A stretch of 64,000 nt of DNA from Streptomyces aurantiacus (GCF_001418335.1 NZ_LIPP01000110.1:489-64488); one strand, 5' to 3'; shown: positions 45,655-55,960, counted from the first letter of the stretch. Notes: generated by a model not told the origin, from the letters alone. Numbers and translations are program-made.

Positions 45655-48171
45655 TCAGCCGGTGGTGATGGTGAAGTCGTCCACGTCGTACAGGGCTCCG
45701 GTGCCGGTTCCCTTGAAGACGAGGTAGAGCGTGGTCGTGCCGCGCGGTGCCTTGGACAGGGAGGCGTTGACGTCCTGGAAGGTCTCCCAGCCGCCGGTCA
45801 CCGGGACGGTCGCGCTGCCCAGCACACGTCCGGTGGGCGAGCCGGCGCGGACCTCAAGCTTGCCGCCCGTGCCGCCGGAGGAGATGCGGGCCGTGAGCTT
45901 CTTGGCGTTGCTCAGGACGTACGGCTCGAAGGAGATCCAGTCGCCGTTGTTGATGTCACCGACGGTCCTTCCGCCGTGTGCGGTGGCCTTCGTCATGATC
46001 GTGACGCCCTCGGACTTGCCGAAGTGCTCGGCCTGCCGGTGCTTGGGCTGCACGACGGCCTGGTCGTGCGTGGTGAGTGCCTGCTGGCCGCCGCCTCCGC
46101 CGTCGGTGTACTCCGCGTCGAAGACACCGAAGATGTTCGCGTCCTCGTCGTGACCGCCGTCGGCGCTGGTCTGGATGGTGCCGGAGCAGCCGTTCGCCGT
46201 GGTCACCGGGTGGCCGTGGCTGTCGTGGCCGAGGACGAAGGTGACCTTCACCTTGGCGCAGTCGATGGTGCGGTCCTCCGGGTCGGTCACCCTCACCGTG
46301 AAGGGCACGGCGTCACCGAAGCTGAACAGCTGGCCATCTCCGGGGAGTTGGAGCGTCACCTTGGGCGCGGTGTTGCCGACGACGATCTGCACGCTCGAAC
46401 TGCCGGTGCGGCCGTCCGGGTCCTTGGCCGTCAGTGTCGCCGTGTAGGTGCCGTTCTTCTTGTACGTGTGCGTCGGGTTGGCCGAGGCCGACGTGCCGCC
46501 GTCACCGAAGTCCCAGCTGTACGTGAGGGCGTCACCGTCCGCGTCGGTCGAGCCGGCGGAGGAGAACTTCACCTTGAGCTTCGCCTGACCCGACGTACGG
46601 TCGGCCGCGGCCTGCGCCACGGGCGAGTGACCGTCGGTCGCGTTCTCGATGCGGTACAGGGCGGAGTTCTCGTCGCCGCCGAACCACGCGAGGCCGTAGT
46701 CGAGGACGTAGAGCGCGCCGTCCGGGCCGAAGGCCATGTCCATGATCTGGGTGCCGGTCCACGGCACGTCGCTGATGGACTGCACGGTGCCGGTGTCGTC
46801 CGACGAGATCCGCTTGATCCACTGGCGGCCGAACTCGCCGGCGAAGAAGTCCCCGTCGTACGCCTCGGGGAACTTGACCGGCGAGTCGAGCGAGGCGTCG
46901 TAGTCGTAGACCGGGCCGCCCATCGGGGACTCGGAGCCGGTGCCGAACTCGGGCACGGACGCGCCGTCGTAGGGGATCCACGCGGCCTGGGCCGGGGGCA
47001 GGTCCGTCAGACCGGTGTTGTTCGGCGAGGTGTTCTTGGGCGCGGAGCAGTCGAAGGACTCGCCCGAGGTACCCGTCGCGAAGTCGTAGTCCACGTAGGC
47101 GTCGTTGTCGCCGGTGCAGTACGGCCAGCCGAAGTTGCCGGGCTTGGTCACGCGGGCGAACTCGACCTGTCCGGCCGGGCCGCGCTTGGGGTCGGCGGCG
47201 CCGGCGTCCGGGCCGTAGTCGCCGATGTAGAGGATGCCGGTCTTCTTGTCGACGCTGAAGCGGAACGGGTTGCGGAAGCCCATCGCGTAGATCTCGGGGC
47301 GCGTCTTGTCCGTGCCGGGCGCGAACAGGTTGCCCTCGGGGATCGCGTACGAGCCGTCGGCGTTCACCTTGACGCGCAGGATCTTGCCGCGCAGGTCGTT
47401 GGTGTTGCCGGAGGTGCGCTGGGCGTCGAAGACCGGGTTGCGGTTCGCACGCTCGTCGATGGGCGCGTAGCCGTCCGACTGGAACGGGTTGGAGTCGTCA
47501 CCGGTCGACAGGTAGAGGTTGCCGGCCGCGTCGAAGTCGATGTCGCCGCCGACGTGGCAGCAGATGCCGCGGGTCGCCTTGACGTCGAGGATCTTCTTCT
47601 CGCTGGCGTTGTCGAGGGTGCCGTCGGCCTTCAGGACGAAGCGGGAGAGCCGGTTGACGCCGTCGAAGGGCGCGAAGTCGGCTGCGGTGCCCGTTTCGGG
47701 TGCGTCGCCCGCCGGGGTGTCGAGCGGCGGGGCGTAGTAGAGGTAGATGAAGCGGTTGTCGGCGAAGCCGGGGTCGACACCGACGCCCTGCAAGCCCTCT
47801 TCGTCGTGCGAGTAGACGTCGAGCTTGCCCGCCAGTTCGGTGTTGCCGGCGCTGTCGGTGAGCCGCAGCTCGCCGTCGCGTGAGGTGTGCAGCACCGAGC
47901 GGTCCGGGAGGACGGCCAGCGACATGGGCTCGCCGACCTCGGGTTCGCCCTTGGCGAGGGTGACCTGCTGGAAGTCCTCGGCGGCGGCTGCCGCGGCGGG
48001 GGCGGCGTCCGGTTCCGCGACGGCGGCGCCCGCCGAGGGCGTGGCGAGGGTGAGCGAGGCACCGGCGAGGAGTGCGCCGGTGAGCAGGGCGAGCGACTTG
48101 CGCAGTCGCAACCGCGGGCGTCGACCGCGGCTTCCGGTTCTGGTGGTGCTGGTGGGGTCGTTCGCGTGCAC
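45655..48171 (-). CDS. Secreted PQQ-type sugar dehydrogenase (GSDH) with PKD and CBM6 domains
   Basis: An 838-residue protein from GTG 48171, preceded by GGAGG 7 nt upstream. Order: a long basic Sec signal (to about residue 50), a six-bladed GSDH propeller (about 65-490; YSHDEEGLQGVGVDP, RGICCHVGGDIDFD, LRGKILRV, YAMGFRNPFRF), a PKD domain (GSTDADGDALTYSWDFGDGG), a second beta domain, and a CBM6 (NNGDWISFEPY, GALYDVDDFTI). It should oxidise sugars outside the cell and bind a polysaccharide. PQQ use is inferred; some GSDH-fold proteins do not bind it. Confidence 0.88.
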   Translation of the reverse strand: MHANDPTSTTRTGSRGRRPRLRLRKSLALLTGALLAGASLTLATPSAGAAVAEPDAAPAAAAAAEDFQQVTLAKGEPEVGEPMSLAVLPDRSVLHTSRDGELRLTDSAGNTELAGKLDVYSHDEEGLQGVGVDPGFADNRFIYLYYAPPLDTPAGDAPETGTAADFAPFDGVNRLSRFVLKADGTLDNASEKKILDVKATRGICCHVGGDIDFDAAGNLYLSTGDDSNPFQSDGYAPIDERANRNPVFDAQRTSGNTNDLRGKILRVKVNADGSYAIPEGNLFAPGTDKTRPEIYAMGFRNPFRFSVDKKTGILYIGDYGPDAGAADPKRGPAGQVEFARVTKPGNFGWPYCTGDNDAYVDYDFATGTSGESFDCSAPKNTSPNNTGLTDLPPAQAAWIPYDGASVPEFGTGSESPMGGPVYDYDASLDSPVKFPEAYDGDFFAGEFGRQWIKRISSDDTGTVQSISDVPWTGTQIMDMAFGPDGALYVLDYGLAWFGGDENSALYRIENATDGHSPVAQAAADRTSGQAKLKVKFSSAGSTDADGDALTYSWDFGDGGTSASANPTHTYKKNGTYTATLTAKDPDGRTGSSSVQIVVGNTAPKVTLQLPGDGQLFSFGDAVPFTVRVTDPEDRTIDCAKVKVTFVLGHDSHGHPVTTANGCSGTIQTSADGGHDEDANIFGVFDAEYTDGGGGGQQALTTHDQAVVQPKHRQAEHFGKSEGVTIMTKATAHGGRTVGDINNGDWISFEPYVLSNAKKLTARISSGGTGGKLEVRAGSPTGRVLGSATVPVTGGWETFQDVNASLSKAPRGTTTLYLVFKGTGTGALYDVDDFTITTG

Positions 48172-48333
48172 GGGTGCCTCCAGAGTTGGGGCTGGTGGTA
48201 CATGCGGGTGCGATACGCCGGGGTGCGCCGTCATCCCGGAGTGAACTCTGCGAGGGGGGTGGCTGGTCGTGGAACGGCTGGGTGGCGTGGCGGTTGTTGG
48301 TGGTGGTGTGGCGGCCTGTTGGTGGTGTGGCGG

Positions 48334-49338
48334 CTAGTCGTTGCCGCCGAACGCCGCGTCGAACGAGGCCGTCGGCGGTTCGAAGTCGAAGGCCTTGAGC
48401 CGGGTGAGTGCCTCGGGTGCGCCCTGGAGGCGGTCCATGCCCGCGTCCTCCCACTCGACCGAGATCGGTCCCGTGTAGTCGATGGAGCGCAGCATCCGGA
48501 ACACGTCCTCCCAGGGGACGTCGCCGTGGCCCGCGGACACGAAGTCCCAGCCGCGGCGGGGGTCGCCCCACGGAAGGTGCGAGCCGAGACGGCCGTTGCG
48601 GCCGTCGAGACGCTTGCGCGCCTCCTTGCAGTCGACGTGGTAGATCCGGTCGCGGAAGTCCCACAGGAAGCCGACCGGGTCGAGGTCCTGCCACACGAAA
48701 TGCGACGGGTCGAAGTTCAGCCCGAAGGCGGGCCGGTGGCCGACCGCCTTGAGCGCCGCCTGGGTCGTCCAGTAGTCGTACGCGATCTCGCTGGGGTGGA
48801 CCTCGTGCGCGAACCGCACGCCCTCGGTGTCGAAGACGTCGAGGATGGGGTTCCAGCGCATGGCGAAGTCCTCGTAGCCGCGCTCGATCATCGACTCGGG
48901 GGCCGGCGGGAACATCGCGACCAGGTGCCAGATCGCGGAGCCGGTGAAGCCGATGACGGTGTCGACGCCGAAGGCCGCCGCGGCGCGCGCGGTGTCGGCG
49001 ATCTCGGCCGCCGCCCGCTGCCGTACGCCCTCGGCCTCGCCGTCGCCCCAGATGCGGGCGGGGAGGATCGCCTGGTGGCGTTCGTCGATGATGGCGTCGC
49101 AGACGGCCTGGCCGACCAGGTGGTTGGAGATGGCCCAGCACTTGAGGCCGTACTTGTCGAGGAGTTCGCGCCGGGAGTCCAGGTACGCGGGGTCCGCGAG
49201 AGCCTTGTCGACCTCGAAGTGATCTCCCCAGCAAGCGAGTTCGAGGCCGTCGTAGCCGAAGTCGCGGGCGAGGCGGCAGACCTCTTCGAGCGGCAGGTCG
49301 GCCCACTGGCCGGTGAACAGGGTGAAGGTGCGCGGCAT
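48334..49338 (-). CDS. Sugar phosphate isomerase/epimerase TIM barrel of the sugar operon
   Basis: A 334-residue xylose-isomerase-like barrel with the metal segments [46 protein letters not shown] and [12 protein letters not shown]. It lies 14 bp behind the Gfo/Idh/MocA gene, a pair common in 3-keto-sugar and inositol catabolism. Upstream of the next gene (48172-48333) lies a GT-rich stretch with no gene. Confidence 0.87.
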   Translation of the reverse strand: MPRTFTLFTGQWADLPLEEVCRLARDFGYDGLELACWGDHFEVDKALADPAYLDSRRELLDKYGLKCWAISNHLVGQAVCDAIIDERHQAILPARIWGDGEAEGVRQRAAAEIADTARAAAAFGVDTVIGFTGSAIWHLVAMFPPAPESMIERGYEDFAMRWNPILDVFDTEGVRFAHEVHPSEIAYDYWTTQAALKAVGHRPAFGLNFDPSHFVWQDLDPVGFLWDFRDRIYHVDCKEARKRLDGRNGRLGSHLPWGDPRRGWDFVSAGHGDVPWEDVFRMLRSIDYTGPISVEWEDAGMDRLQGAPEALTRLKAFDFEPPTASFDAAFGGND

Positions 49339-49352
49339 GTGACTGGCCCTCC

Positions 49353-50585
49353 TCAGCTCGCTATGGGGGTGAAGACGGAGTTCTTCTCGGCGCTCTCCTC
49401 GACCGCCGCCAGGACGCGCTGCACCTGCAGCCCGTCGGCGAAGGACGGCAGTGGCTGTCCGCCGTCCGCGATCGCGTGGACCAGGTCGCGGGCCTGGTGC
49501 ACGAAGGTGTGCTCGTAGCCCAGGCCGTGGCCCGGCGGCCACCAGGCCTCCAGGTACGGGTGGTCGGGCTCGGTGACGAGGATGCGGCGGAAGCCGGCGT
49601 GCGCGGCGGGCTCCGTGCCGTCGTGGTACGAGAGTTCGTTGAGGCGCTCCAGGTCGAAGGCCAACGAGCCGTTCTCGCCGTTGAGTTCGATGCGCAGGGA
49701 GTTCTTGCGGCCGGTCGCGAACCGGGTGGCCTCGAAGGACGCCAGGGCTCCGGAGGCGAACCGTCCGGTGAACAGGGCGGCGTCGTCGACCGTGACGGCC
49801 CCGAGTTCGCCGCCGCCGGCCGCCGAGAGGCCGCTGGACGCTCCGGCGAGCAGTGGCCGCTCCCGTACGAACGTCTCGGTCATGGCGGACACCCCGGTCA
49901 CCGGCTCTCCCGCGAGGTACTGCGCGAGGTCGACGATGTGGGCGCCCAGGTCGCCGAGCGCGCCCGAGCCCGCCGTCTCCTTGCGCAGCCGCCAGGTCAG
50001 CGGGAACTCCCGGTCGACCAGCCAGTCCTGAAGGTATGTCACCCGGACGTGGCGCAGGGCGCCGAGGCGGCCCTCGGCGACCATCTTCCGGGCGAGTGCC
50101 GCCGCGGGCACCCGGCGGTAGTTGAAGCCGACCATCGCCACCTGGCCGCGTGCGGCGGCGGCCTCGGCGGCCTCGGCCATCGCCTCGGCCTCCTCGACCG
50201 TGTTGGCGAGGGGCTTCTCGCACAGCACGTGCTTGCCGGCGGCGAGCGCGGCGACGGCGATCTCGGCGTGGCTGTCGCCTGGGGTGCAGATGTCGACGAG
50301 GTCGACGTCGTCGCGGGCGATCAGGGCCCGCCAGTCGGTCTCGGTGGCCGCCCAGCCGAGCCGGTCGGCCGCCGCTCTCACGGCGCCTGGGTCACGGCCG
50401 CAGACGGCGGCGAGGACGGGTCGGCGCGGGAGGTCGAAGACGTGTCCCGCGGTGCGCCAGCCCTGGGAGTGGGCGGCACCCATGAACGCGTATCCGACCA
50501 TGCCCACGCCCAGCGGGGGCCGGCCGGCCTGTGCCTCGGCCTGGGCCCCGGCCTGTGCCTCGTCGGGCTGCTGCGGCTGTGCCAT
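49353..50585 (-). CDS. Gfo/Idh/MocA family sugar dehydrogenase
   Basis: A 410-residue NAD(P)-dependent oxidoreductase from ATG 50585 (GAGGAGG upstream). It has a Rossmann [16 protein letters not shown], the signature [16 protein letters not shown] with catalytic Lys, and [12 protein letters not shown] with the catalytic Asp/His. It probably oxidises a sugar or glycoside, for example to the 3-keto form. In operon with an ABC importer, an isomerase and a 3-keto-disaccharide hydrolase-like protein. Confidence 0.89.
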   Translation of the reverse strand: MAQPQQPDEAQAGAQAEAQAGRPPLGVGMVGYAFMGAAHSQGWRTAGHVFDLPRRPVLAAVCGRDPGAVRAAADRLGWAATETDWRALIARDDVDLVDICTPGDSHAEIAVAALAAGKHVLCEKPLANTVEEAEAMAEAAEAAAARGQVAMVGFNYRRVPAAALARKMVAEGRLGALRHVRVTYLQDWLVDREFPLTWRLRKETAGSGALGDLGAHIVDLAQYLAGEPVTGVSAMTETFVRERPLLAGASSGLSAAGGGELGAVTVDDAALFTGRFASGALASFEATRFATGRKNSLRIELNGENGSLAFDLERLNELSYHDGTEPAAHAGFRRILVTEPDHPYLEAWWPPGHGLGYEHTFVHQARDLVHAIADGGQPLPSFADGLQVQRVLAAVEESAEKNSVFTPIAS

Positions 50586-50674
50586 GCGGAGGTCCTCCTC
50601 TTCGTCGTGGCGCGGTGGGGGGTGTGGGGGCGCTCCGCCGGGTCGCGGCGGTCCGGAGACTGCGGGTCCGTTGT

Positions 50675-50712
50675 GGCCGGCCGCGCAGTTCCCCGCGCCC
50701 CTGAGAGGCGCC
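50675..50712 (+). repeat. Dispersed streptomycete repeat, copy A
   Basis: Contains GCGCAGTTCCCCGCGCCCCT (50683-50702), identical to copies at 59793 and 59921 and to the inverted copy at 55997. It lies in the 144-bp gap inside the sugar operon. Confidence 0.75.
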
Positions 50713-50729
50713 CCCGGCAAGGTCACGGC

Positions 50730-51770
50730 CTACTTGAAGCCCGTCGGCAGGTACGTCTTGACGTTCTCCTTGTCGACGACGGCCGAGTAGAGCGTCAGGG
50801 ACGTGGGAATCTCGAACTCCGCGAGGCCGCTGACGCCCTTGGCCTGGCCGAGCGCGCGGGCGAGGTCGATCGCCGACGCGGCCATGGTCGGCGGGTAGAG
50901 AACGGTGGCCTTGAGGACGCTGTTGTCCGACTCGATGGCCTGCATGGCCGACAGCGCGCCGGCTCCGCCGACCATCAGGAAGTCGTCGCGTCCGGCCTGC
51001 TCGATGGCGCGCAGGGCGCCGACTCCCTGGTCGTCGTCGTGGTTCCACAGCGCGTCGAACTTCGACTGGGCCTGGAGGAGCTGGGACATCTTGGCCTGTC
51101 CCGACTCGACGGTGAAGTCGGCGGCCTGGCGGGCCACCTTCTTGATGTTCGGGTAGTTCTTGAGGGCCGCGTCGAAGCCCGCCGTGCGCTGCTTGGTGAG
51201 TTCCAGGTTGTCGAGTCCGGCCAGTTCGATGACCTTGGCGTTCTTCTTGTCCTTGAGCTGCTCGCCGATGTAGTGACCGGCGTTGAGGCCCATGCCGAAG
51301 TTGTCGCCGCCGATCCAGCAGCGGTACGCCTGCGGGGAGTTGAAGATCCGGTCGAGGTTGACCACCGGGATGCCGGCGCGCATGGCCTGCAGGCCGACCT
51401 GGGTCAGGGCCTTGCCGTCGGCGGGCAGCACCACCAGGACGTCGACCTTCTTGTTGATCAGCGTTTCTATCTGGCCGATCTGGGCGGCGGTGTCGTTGGA
51501 GCCCTCGGTGATCTCCAGCGTCACGTCCTGGTACTTCTTGGCGCGGCTCTTGGCGTTGTCGTTGATCGCGTTGAGCCAGCCGTGGTCGGCCTGCGGGCCC
51601 GCGAAGCCGATGGTGACCTGCTTGCCGGGCTTGTCGTCGGCGCCGGCGGGCTGGTTGCTGGCGGCCGGCTCGTCGTCGGTGTCGTTGCTGGTGCAACCGG
51701 CGAGCAGAACACCGGCCGAGACGGCGGCGGTACCGAAGAGCAGTCCTCTGCGGCTCGTGAGCTCTGGCAT
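50730..51770 (-). CDS. Sugar ABC transporter substrate-binding lipoprotein (RbsB-like)
   Basis: A 346-residue type I periplasmic-binding-fold protein. The N-terminus is RRGLLFGTAAVSAGVLLAGC with a lipobox Cys, preceded by two Arg that suggest Tat export. Body: IGFAGPQADHGWLNAIN, VDVLVVLPADGKALT, GIPVVNLDR, ALWNHDDDQGVGALRAI. It delivers a sugar to the permease encoded upstream. Confidence 0.9.
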   Translation of the reverse strand: MPELTSRRGLLFGTAAVSAGVLLAGCTSNDTDDEPAASNQPAGADDKPGKQVTIGFAGPQADHGWLNAINDNAKSRAKKYQDVTLEITEGSNDTAAQIGQIETLINKKVDVLVVLPADGKALTQVGLQAMRAGIPVVNLDRIFNSPQAYRCWIGGDNFGMGLNAGHYIGEQLKDKKNAKVIELAGLDNLELTKQRTAGFDAALKNYPNIKKVARQAADFTVESGQAKMSQLLQAQSKFDALWNHDDDQGVGALRAIEQAGRDDFLMVGGAGALSAMQAIESDNSVLKATVLYPPTMAASAIDLARALGQAKGVSGLAEFEIPTSLTLYSAVVDKENVKTYLPTGFK

Positions 51771-51869
51771 GGCGGTGGTCCCTTTCCTCAAGGCGTGTCC
51801 CTCGGGTCGTGCAGGGTGATGCTGTACAAGCGCGTGACGCGTAAGGCGTGAGGTGTGATGCGTGAGGCG

Positions 51870-52889
51870 CTACGTGGTGTTCGCGGTGCGGCGCTGGACG
51901 AGCACGGCGGCGACGATGATCGCGCCCTTGGCGATCTGCTGGACGTCGCTCTGCAGGTTGTTCAGGGCGAAGATGTTCGTGATCGTGGTGAAGATCAGGA
52001 CCCCGAGCACCGAGCCGGTGATGGTGCCGCGCCCTCCGCTGAGGAGGGTGCCGCCGATGATGGCGGCGGCGATCGCGTCCAGTTCGTACAGGTTGCCGTT
52101 GGTGTTCTGGCCCGAGCCGGACAGGATGATCAGCATGAAGGCCGCGATGCCGCAGCACAGTCCGGAGAGCAGGTAGAGGTAGAGCCGCTGGCGGCGTACG
52201 TCGATGCCGGCGAGCCGGGTCGCCTCCGCGTTGCCGCCGACGGCCACCGTGCGCCGCCCGAAGGTGGTGCGGTTGAGCACGAGCCAGCCGATGACCGTCA
52301 CGACCGCGAACATCATGACGAGCGGCGGGATGCCCAGGACGTAGGAGTCCCGCTCGCCGAGGTCGAGGACGCCCTCGACCGAGACGACCTGGGTGTTGCC
52401 GTCGGTGATCTGGAGTGCGAGGCCGCGGGCCGAGGCGAGCATGGCGAGCGTTGCGATGAACGGCACCATGGCGCCGTACGCGATCAGCAGCCCGTTGACG
52501 AGGCCGCAGCCGACTCCGACGACGACCGCCGTGAAGAAGATGCCGGCGAAGCCGTACTCCTGGGTGGCGACGGTGGTCGCCCACACCGAGGCGAGCGCGA
52601 CGATCGCGCCGACGGACAGGTCGATGCCGCCGGAGGTGATGACGAAGGTCATCCCGACGGTGACGACACCGATCACCGAGGCCTGGGTGAGGACGAGTTG
52701 GAGGTTGCGGGTGTCGAGGAACTCGTCGGGTTTGGTGATGCCTCCGATGAGGATCAGGGCGGCGAGGACACCGAGCAGTGACAGGGTGCGGACGTCGGCG
52801 CGGGCCACGACCGCCCGCCACGGACTGGGTTCCACCTGCGGTGACAGCTTCGGGGTGTCGTCCCTGGGCGGGGACACGGGCTGCGTCAT
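51870..52889 (-). CDS. Sugar ABC transporter permease (RbsC-like)
   Basis: A 339-residue membrane protein with 8-10 helices and the RbsC signatures TSGGIDLSVGAIVALAS, GRRTVAVGGNAEATRLAGI and GGTLLSGGRGTITGSVLG. Its start overlaps the ATPase stop by 4 bp (ATGA). Confidence 0.92.
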   Translation of the reverse strand: MTQPVSPPRDDTPKLSPQVEPSPWRAVVARADVRTLSLLGVLAALILIGGITKPDEFLDTRNLQLVLTQASVIGVVTVGMTFVITSGGIDLSVGAIVALASVWATTVATQEYGFAGIFFTAVVVGVGCGLVNGLLIAYGAMVPFIATLAMLASARGLALQITDGNTQVVSVEGVLDLGERDSYVLGIPPLVMMFAVVTVIGWLVLNRTTFGRRTVAVGGNAEATRLAGIDVRRQRLYLYLLSGLCCGIAAFMLIILSGSGQNTNGNLYELDAIAAAIIGGTLLSGGRGTITGSVLGVLIFTTITNIFALNNLQSDVQQIAKGAIIVAAVLVQRRTANTT

Positions 52890-54403
52890 GACGCCGGGCT
52901 TCCTTCCATGACGAGGTCGAGTACGCGGTGTTCGTCGAGCTCCTGGGCCGGCGCCGTATGGACGACGCGGCCCTCTCGGAGCACCAGGACGCGGTCGGCG
53001 AGGCCGAGGACCTCGGGTACTTCGCTGGAGACCATGAGGACGGCCAGGCCTTCGTCGGCGAGGCGGCGGATGACGGCGTACAGCTCGGCGCGGGCGCCCA
53101 CGTCGACTCCGCGGGTCGGTTCGTCGAGCAGCAGGACCCGGCAGCCGCGCAGCAGCCAGCGGGCGAGGACCGCCTTCTGCTGGTTGCCGCCGGAGAGGGT
53201 CCGGATGAGGGCGGCCGGGTTGTCGGGGCGCAGCGACAGCTCGCGCGTCGCCTTGCGCGCCGCGTCCCGCTCGGCGGTCCTGTCCAGCCAGCCTCCGTAC
53301 GAGAAGCGGGACATGGAGGACACGGAGACGTTGCGGGTGACGGACTCCAGCATCAGCAGGGCCTGTGCCTTGCGCTCCTCGGGTGCGAGGCCGAGTCCGG
53401 CGTTGACGGCGGCCCGGACGCTGCCCGGCCGCAACTGCTTTCCGCCGACGTGGACCTGGCCCGCGCTGGGTTTGCGGGCGCCGTAGATGGTCTCCAGGAT
53501 CTCGGAGCGTCCGGAGCCGACGAGTCCCGCGAGGCCGACGATCTCGCCGGGGCGCAGGGTGAGGTCGAGCGGCTCGAACTCGCCGTCCCGGGCGAGGCCC
53601 CGGACTTCGAGCACCGGGTCGGGCAGCGACTGGTGCGTGGGCCGCTCGGGGAAGACGTACTCGACGTTGCGTCCGGTCATCAGCGCGACGACCTCGCGGG
53701 TCGGTGTCGACTTCGCGGGCAGGCCGTTGGCCACCGCCCGGCCGTCCTTGAGCACCGTGACCCGGTCGCCGATGCGGCGGATCTCCTCCAGGCGGTGCGA
53801 GATGTAGACGACGGCGACGCCTTCGGCGGTGAGGTCCCCGACGGTGCGGAAGAGGTTGTCGACCTCGTCCGGGTCCAGGGCGGCGGACGGTTCGTCCATG
53901 ACGATGAGGCGTACGTCGTGGGAGAGGGCCCGTGCCATGGAGACGATCTGCCGGTGGGCGGCGGACAACTCGCCCACGAGGCGCGACGGGTCGATCTCGG
54001 AGTGGCCGAGTCGCTTGAGCAGGGCGGCTGTTGACGCTCGGGCGTCCTTGCCGCGTACGACGAATCCGGCGGAGGTCGGTTCGTGGCCGAGGTAGACGTT
54101 CTCGGCCACCGACAGGCCTTCCACCAGGTCGAGTTCCTGGTAGATGGTGGCGATGCCGAGGCGCATGGCGGCGATGGGCGAGCGGAGCGTGACCTGTTCG
54201 CCGCGCCAGCCGATGGTGCCGTCGTCCGGCTGGTGGGCGCCGGCCAGGACCTTGATGAGCGTGGACTTTCCGGCGCCGTTCTGGCCGAGGAGGCAGTGCA
54301 CTTCACCGGTCTGGACGTCGAGGTCGACGCCGTCGAGGGCCCGGACACCGGGGAACGACTTGGTGATGCCGGACATCGTGAGAAGGGGTGGTTCGGGTGC
54401 CAT
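52886..54403 (-). CDS. Sugar ABC transporter ATPase with two nucleotide-binding domains (RbsA-like)
   Basis: A 505-residue double ATPase. First domain: GQNGAGKST (Walker A), signature LSAAHRQ and VMDEPSAALD (Walker B). Second: degenerate Walker A GLVGSGRSE, canonical LSGGNQQK and LLDEPTRGVD. This asymmetry is normal for the ribose/xylose/galactose class. First transporter gene of the operon, after a 210-bp gap from the ROK gene that should hold the promoter (54404-54613; no clear motif seen). Confidence 0.93.
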   Translation of the reverse strand: MAPEPPLLTMSGITKSFPGVRALDGVDLDVQTGEVHCLLGQNGAGKSTLIKVLAGAHQPDDGTIGWRGEQVTLRSPIAAMRLGIATIYQELDLVEGLSVAENVYLGHEPTSAGFVVRGKDARASTAALLKRLGHSEIDPSRLVGELSAAHRQIVSMARALSHDVRLIVMDEPSAALDPDEVDNLFRTVGDLTAEGVAVVYISHRLEEIRRIGDRVTVLKDGRAVANGLPAKSTPTREVVALMTGRNVEYVFPERPTHQSLPDPVLEVRGLARDGEFEPLDLTLRPGEIVGLAGLVGSGRSEILETIYGARKPSAGQVHVGGKQLRPGSVRAAVNAGLGLAPEERKAQALLMLESVTRNVSVSSMSRFSYGGWLDRTAERDAARKATRELSLRPDNPAALIRTLSGGNQQKAVLARWLLRGCRVLLLDEPTRGVDVGARAELYAVIRRLADEGLAVLMVSSEVPEVLGLADRVLVLREGRVVHTAPAQELDEHRVLDLVMEGSPAS

Positions 54404-54613
54404 GACGGTTCCCCTCGGCGTACGGGCCGGTCTGAGGGCAGGGCTGAGTGAGGCAGGGCGGAGCAGGGCGTGGTGTCAGGTGGGCTGATGTGGCGCGGCA
54501 CGGCGGACAGTGACGCCGCGTGATTTACCTGTGGCTTGCTGTGATGAGGCTGGTGCGTGACGTGGTGTGGCGGCTCTGAGAGATGTGGCGTCGGTGCGGC
54601 TCGGAAGCAGGCG

Positions 54614-55804
54614 TTACGCGGGTGAGAACAGGTGGTCGCTGATGAGCCGGGCCGCGCCGATGACTCCGGCGGTGGGGCCCAACTCCCCCAGCACGATGGG
54701 TAGGTTGCCGGTCGCGAGAGGCAGCGACTGGCGGTAGACCTGGGTGCGGATCGCGGCGAGCAGGGTGTGGCCGAGGCCGGTCACTCCGCCGCCGATCACC
54801 ACCAGGCCCGGATTGAAGAAGCTGACGAGTCCCGCGATGACCTGGCCGGTACGGTTGCCGCCCTCGCGGATCAGATCGAGCGCGGTGGCGTCGCCCGCGG
54901 CGGCCGCGGCGGCGACGTCGACGGCGCTGAGTGCGCCCGCCGCCTCCAGACGTGCCGCGAGTTCCTCGGAGAGCCCCTGCTGGGCGGCCTCCGTGGCGTC
55001 GCGGGCCAGCGCGGCCCCGCTGAAGTGGGCCTCCAGGCAGCCCCGGTTACCGCACGCGCACGGGCGGCCGTCCGGTACGGCCTGGATGTGGCCGATGTCG
55101 CCCGCGCTGCCCGTCGTACCGCGGTAGACCTCTCCGCCGACGACGATCCCGCAGCCGATACCGGTACCGATCTTGACGCAGAGGAAGTCGCCCACGGAAC
55201 GGGCCACGCCCGCGTGCTGCTCCCCCATCGCCATCAGGTTCACGTCGTTGTCGACCATGACGGGGCAGCCGAGGTCCTGACTCAGCGCCTCGCGCACCGG
55301 GAATCCGTCCCAGCCCGGCATGATCGGCGGGGCGACCGGAACACCCTCGGGGAAGCGGACGGGCCCGGGGACGCCGATGCCGGCGCCGTCGAACCCCTCC
55401 GCGAGCCCCGATGCCTTCAACTTCGCGGCCATGGACAGCACTTGCTCGAAGACCGCGACCGGGCCCTCGCGTACGTCCATGGGCTGGTTGATGTGCCCCA
55501 GCACCTCCAGCTCCGCGTTGGTGACGGCTACGTCTATCGAGGTGGCCCCGATGTCGACGCCCAGGAAGCGCAGCGCGGGGGCGAGCCGGATGTTGTGGGA
55601 CCGGCGTCCACCGCGGGAGGCGGCGAGTCCGTCGGCCACGACGAGGCCCGTCTCCAGGAGCCGTTCGACCTCCACGGCCAGCTTGGACCGCGAGAGATCG
55701 ACCTGGTCCCCCAGCTGCGCCCGCGAGTTGGGGCCTCCGTCACGCAGCAGCGTGAGCAGCCGCGCCTGGTGGGCGTTCCCGGGTCGCGCTGTCATACGTC
55801 TCAC
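54614..55804 (-). CDS. ROK-family transcriptional regulator of the sugar operon
   Basis: A 396-residue ROK protein: N-terminal winged helix (about 5-65; RAQLGDQVDLSRSKLAVEVERLL), sugar-kinase-like fold with FLGVDIGATSIDVAV, IGVPGPV, VDNDVNLMAMGE, and the zinc site GRPCACGNRGCLEAHFSG. GTG 55804 lies 5 nt after GGAGG; ATG 55795 is the alternative. It likely represses the ABC-sugar operon downstream and responds to a sugar. Nested inverted repeats lie upstream at 55847-55918. Confidence 0.9.
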   Translation of the reverse strand: MRRMTARPGNAHQARLLTLLRDGGPNSRAQLGDQVDLSRSKLAVEVERLLETGLVVADGLAASRGGRRSHNIRLAPALRFLGVDIGATSIDVAVTNAELEVLGHINQPMDVREGPVAVFEQVLSMAAKLKASGLAEGFDGAGIGVPGPVRFPEGVPVAPPIMPGWDGFPVREALSQDLGCPVMVDNDVNLMAMGEQHAGVARSVGDFLCVKIGTGIGCGIVVGGEVYRGTTGSAGDIGHIQAVPDGRPCACGNRGCLEAHFSGAALARDATEAAQQGLSEELAARLEAAGALSAVDVAAAAAAGDATALDLIREGGNRTGQVIAGLVSFFNPGLVVIGGGVTGLGHTLLAAIRTQVYRQSLPLATGNLPIVLGELGPTAGVIGAARLISDHLFSPA

Positions 55805-55846
55805 GAGCCCCTCCCCGCCTCATCGGCACCGCCGTCGTTGTCTTTC

Positions 55847-55918
55847 GAGTGGAACGTAGCAGTGGCTGCCGAACCTGGGAAGAAGTTGCGCACGAATTAC
55901 CTACGACTTCTTCCACTC
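55847..55918. promoter_or_regulatory. Nested inverted repeats upstream of the ROK gene, candidate operator
   Basis: GGAAGAAGT (55878-55886) and ACTTCTTCC (55906-55914) form a perfect 9-bp inverted repeat with a 19-bp spacer. Outside them GAGTGGAA (55847-55854) pairs with TTCCACTC (55911-55918), and CGTAG (55855) with CTACG (55901). Suits autoregulation. Confidence 0.5.
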
Positions 55919-55960
55919 AGAGGACAAAGAGTGGCGCAGGAGTACCGGGGAGCGAGTGTC

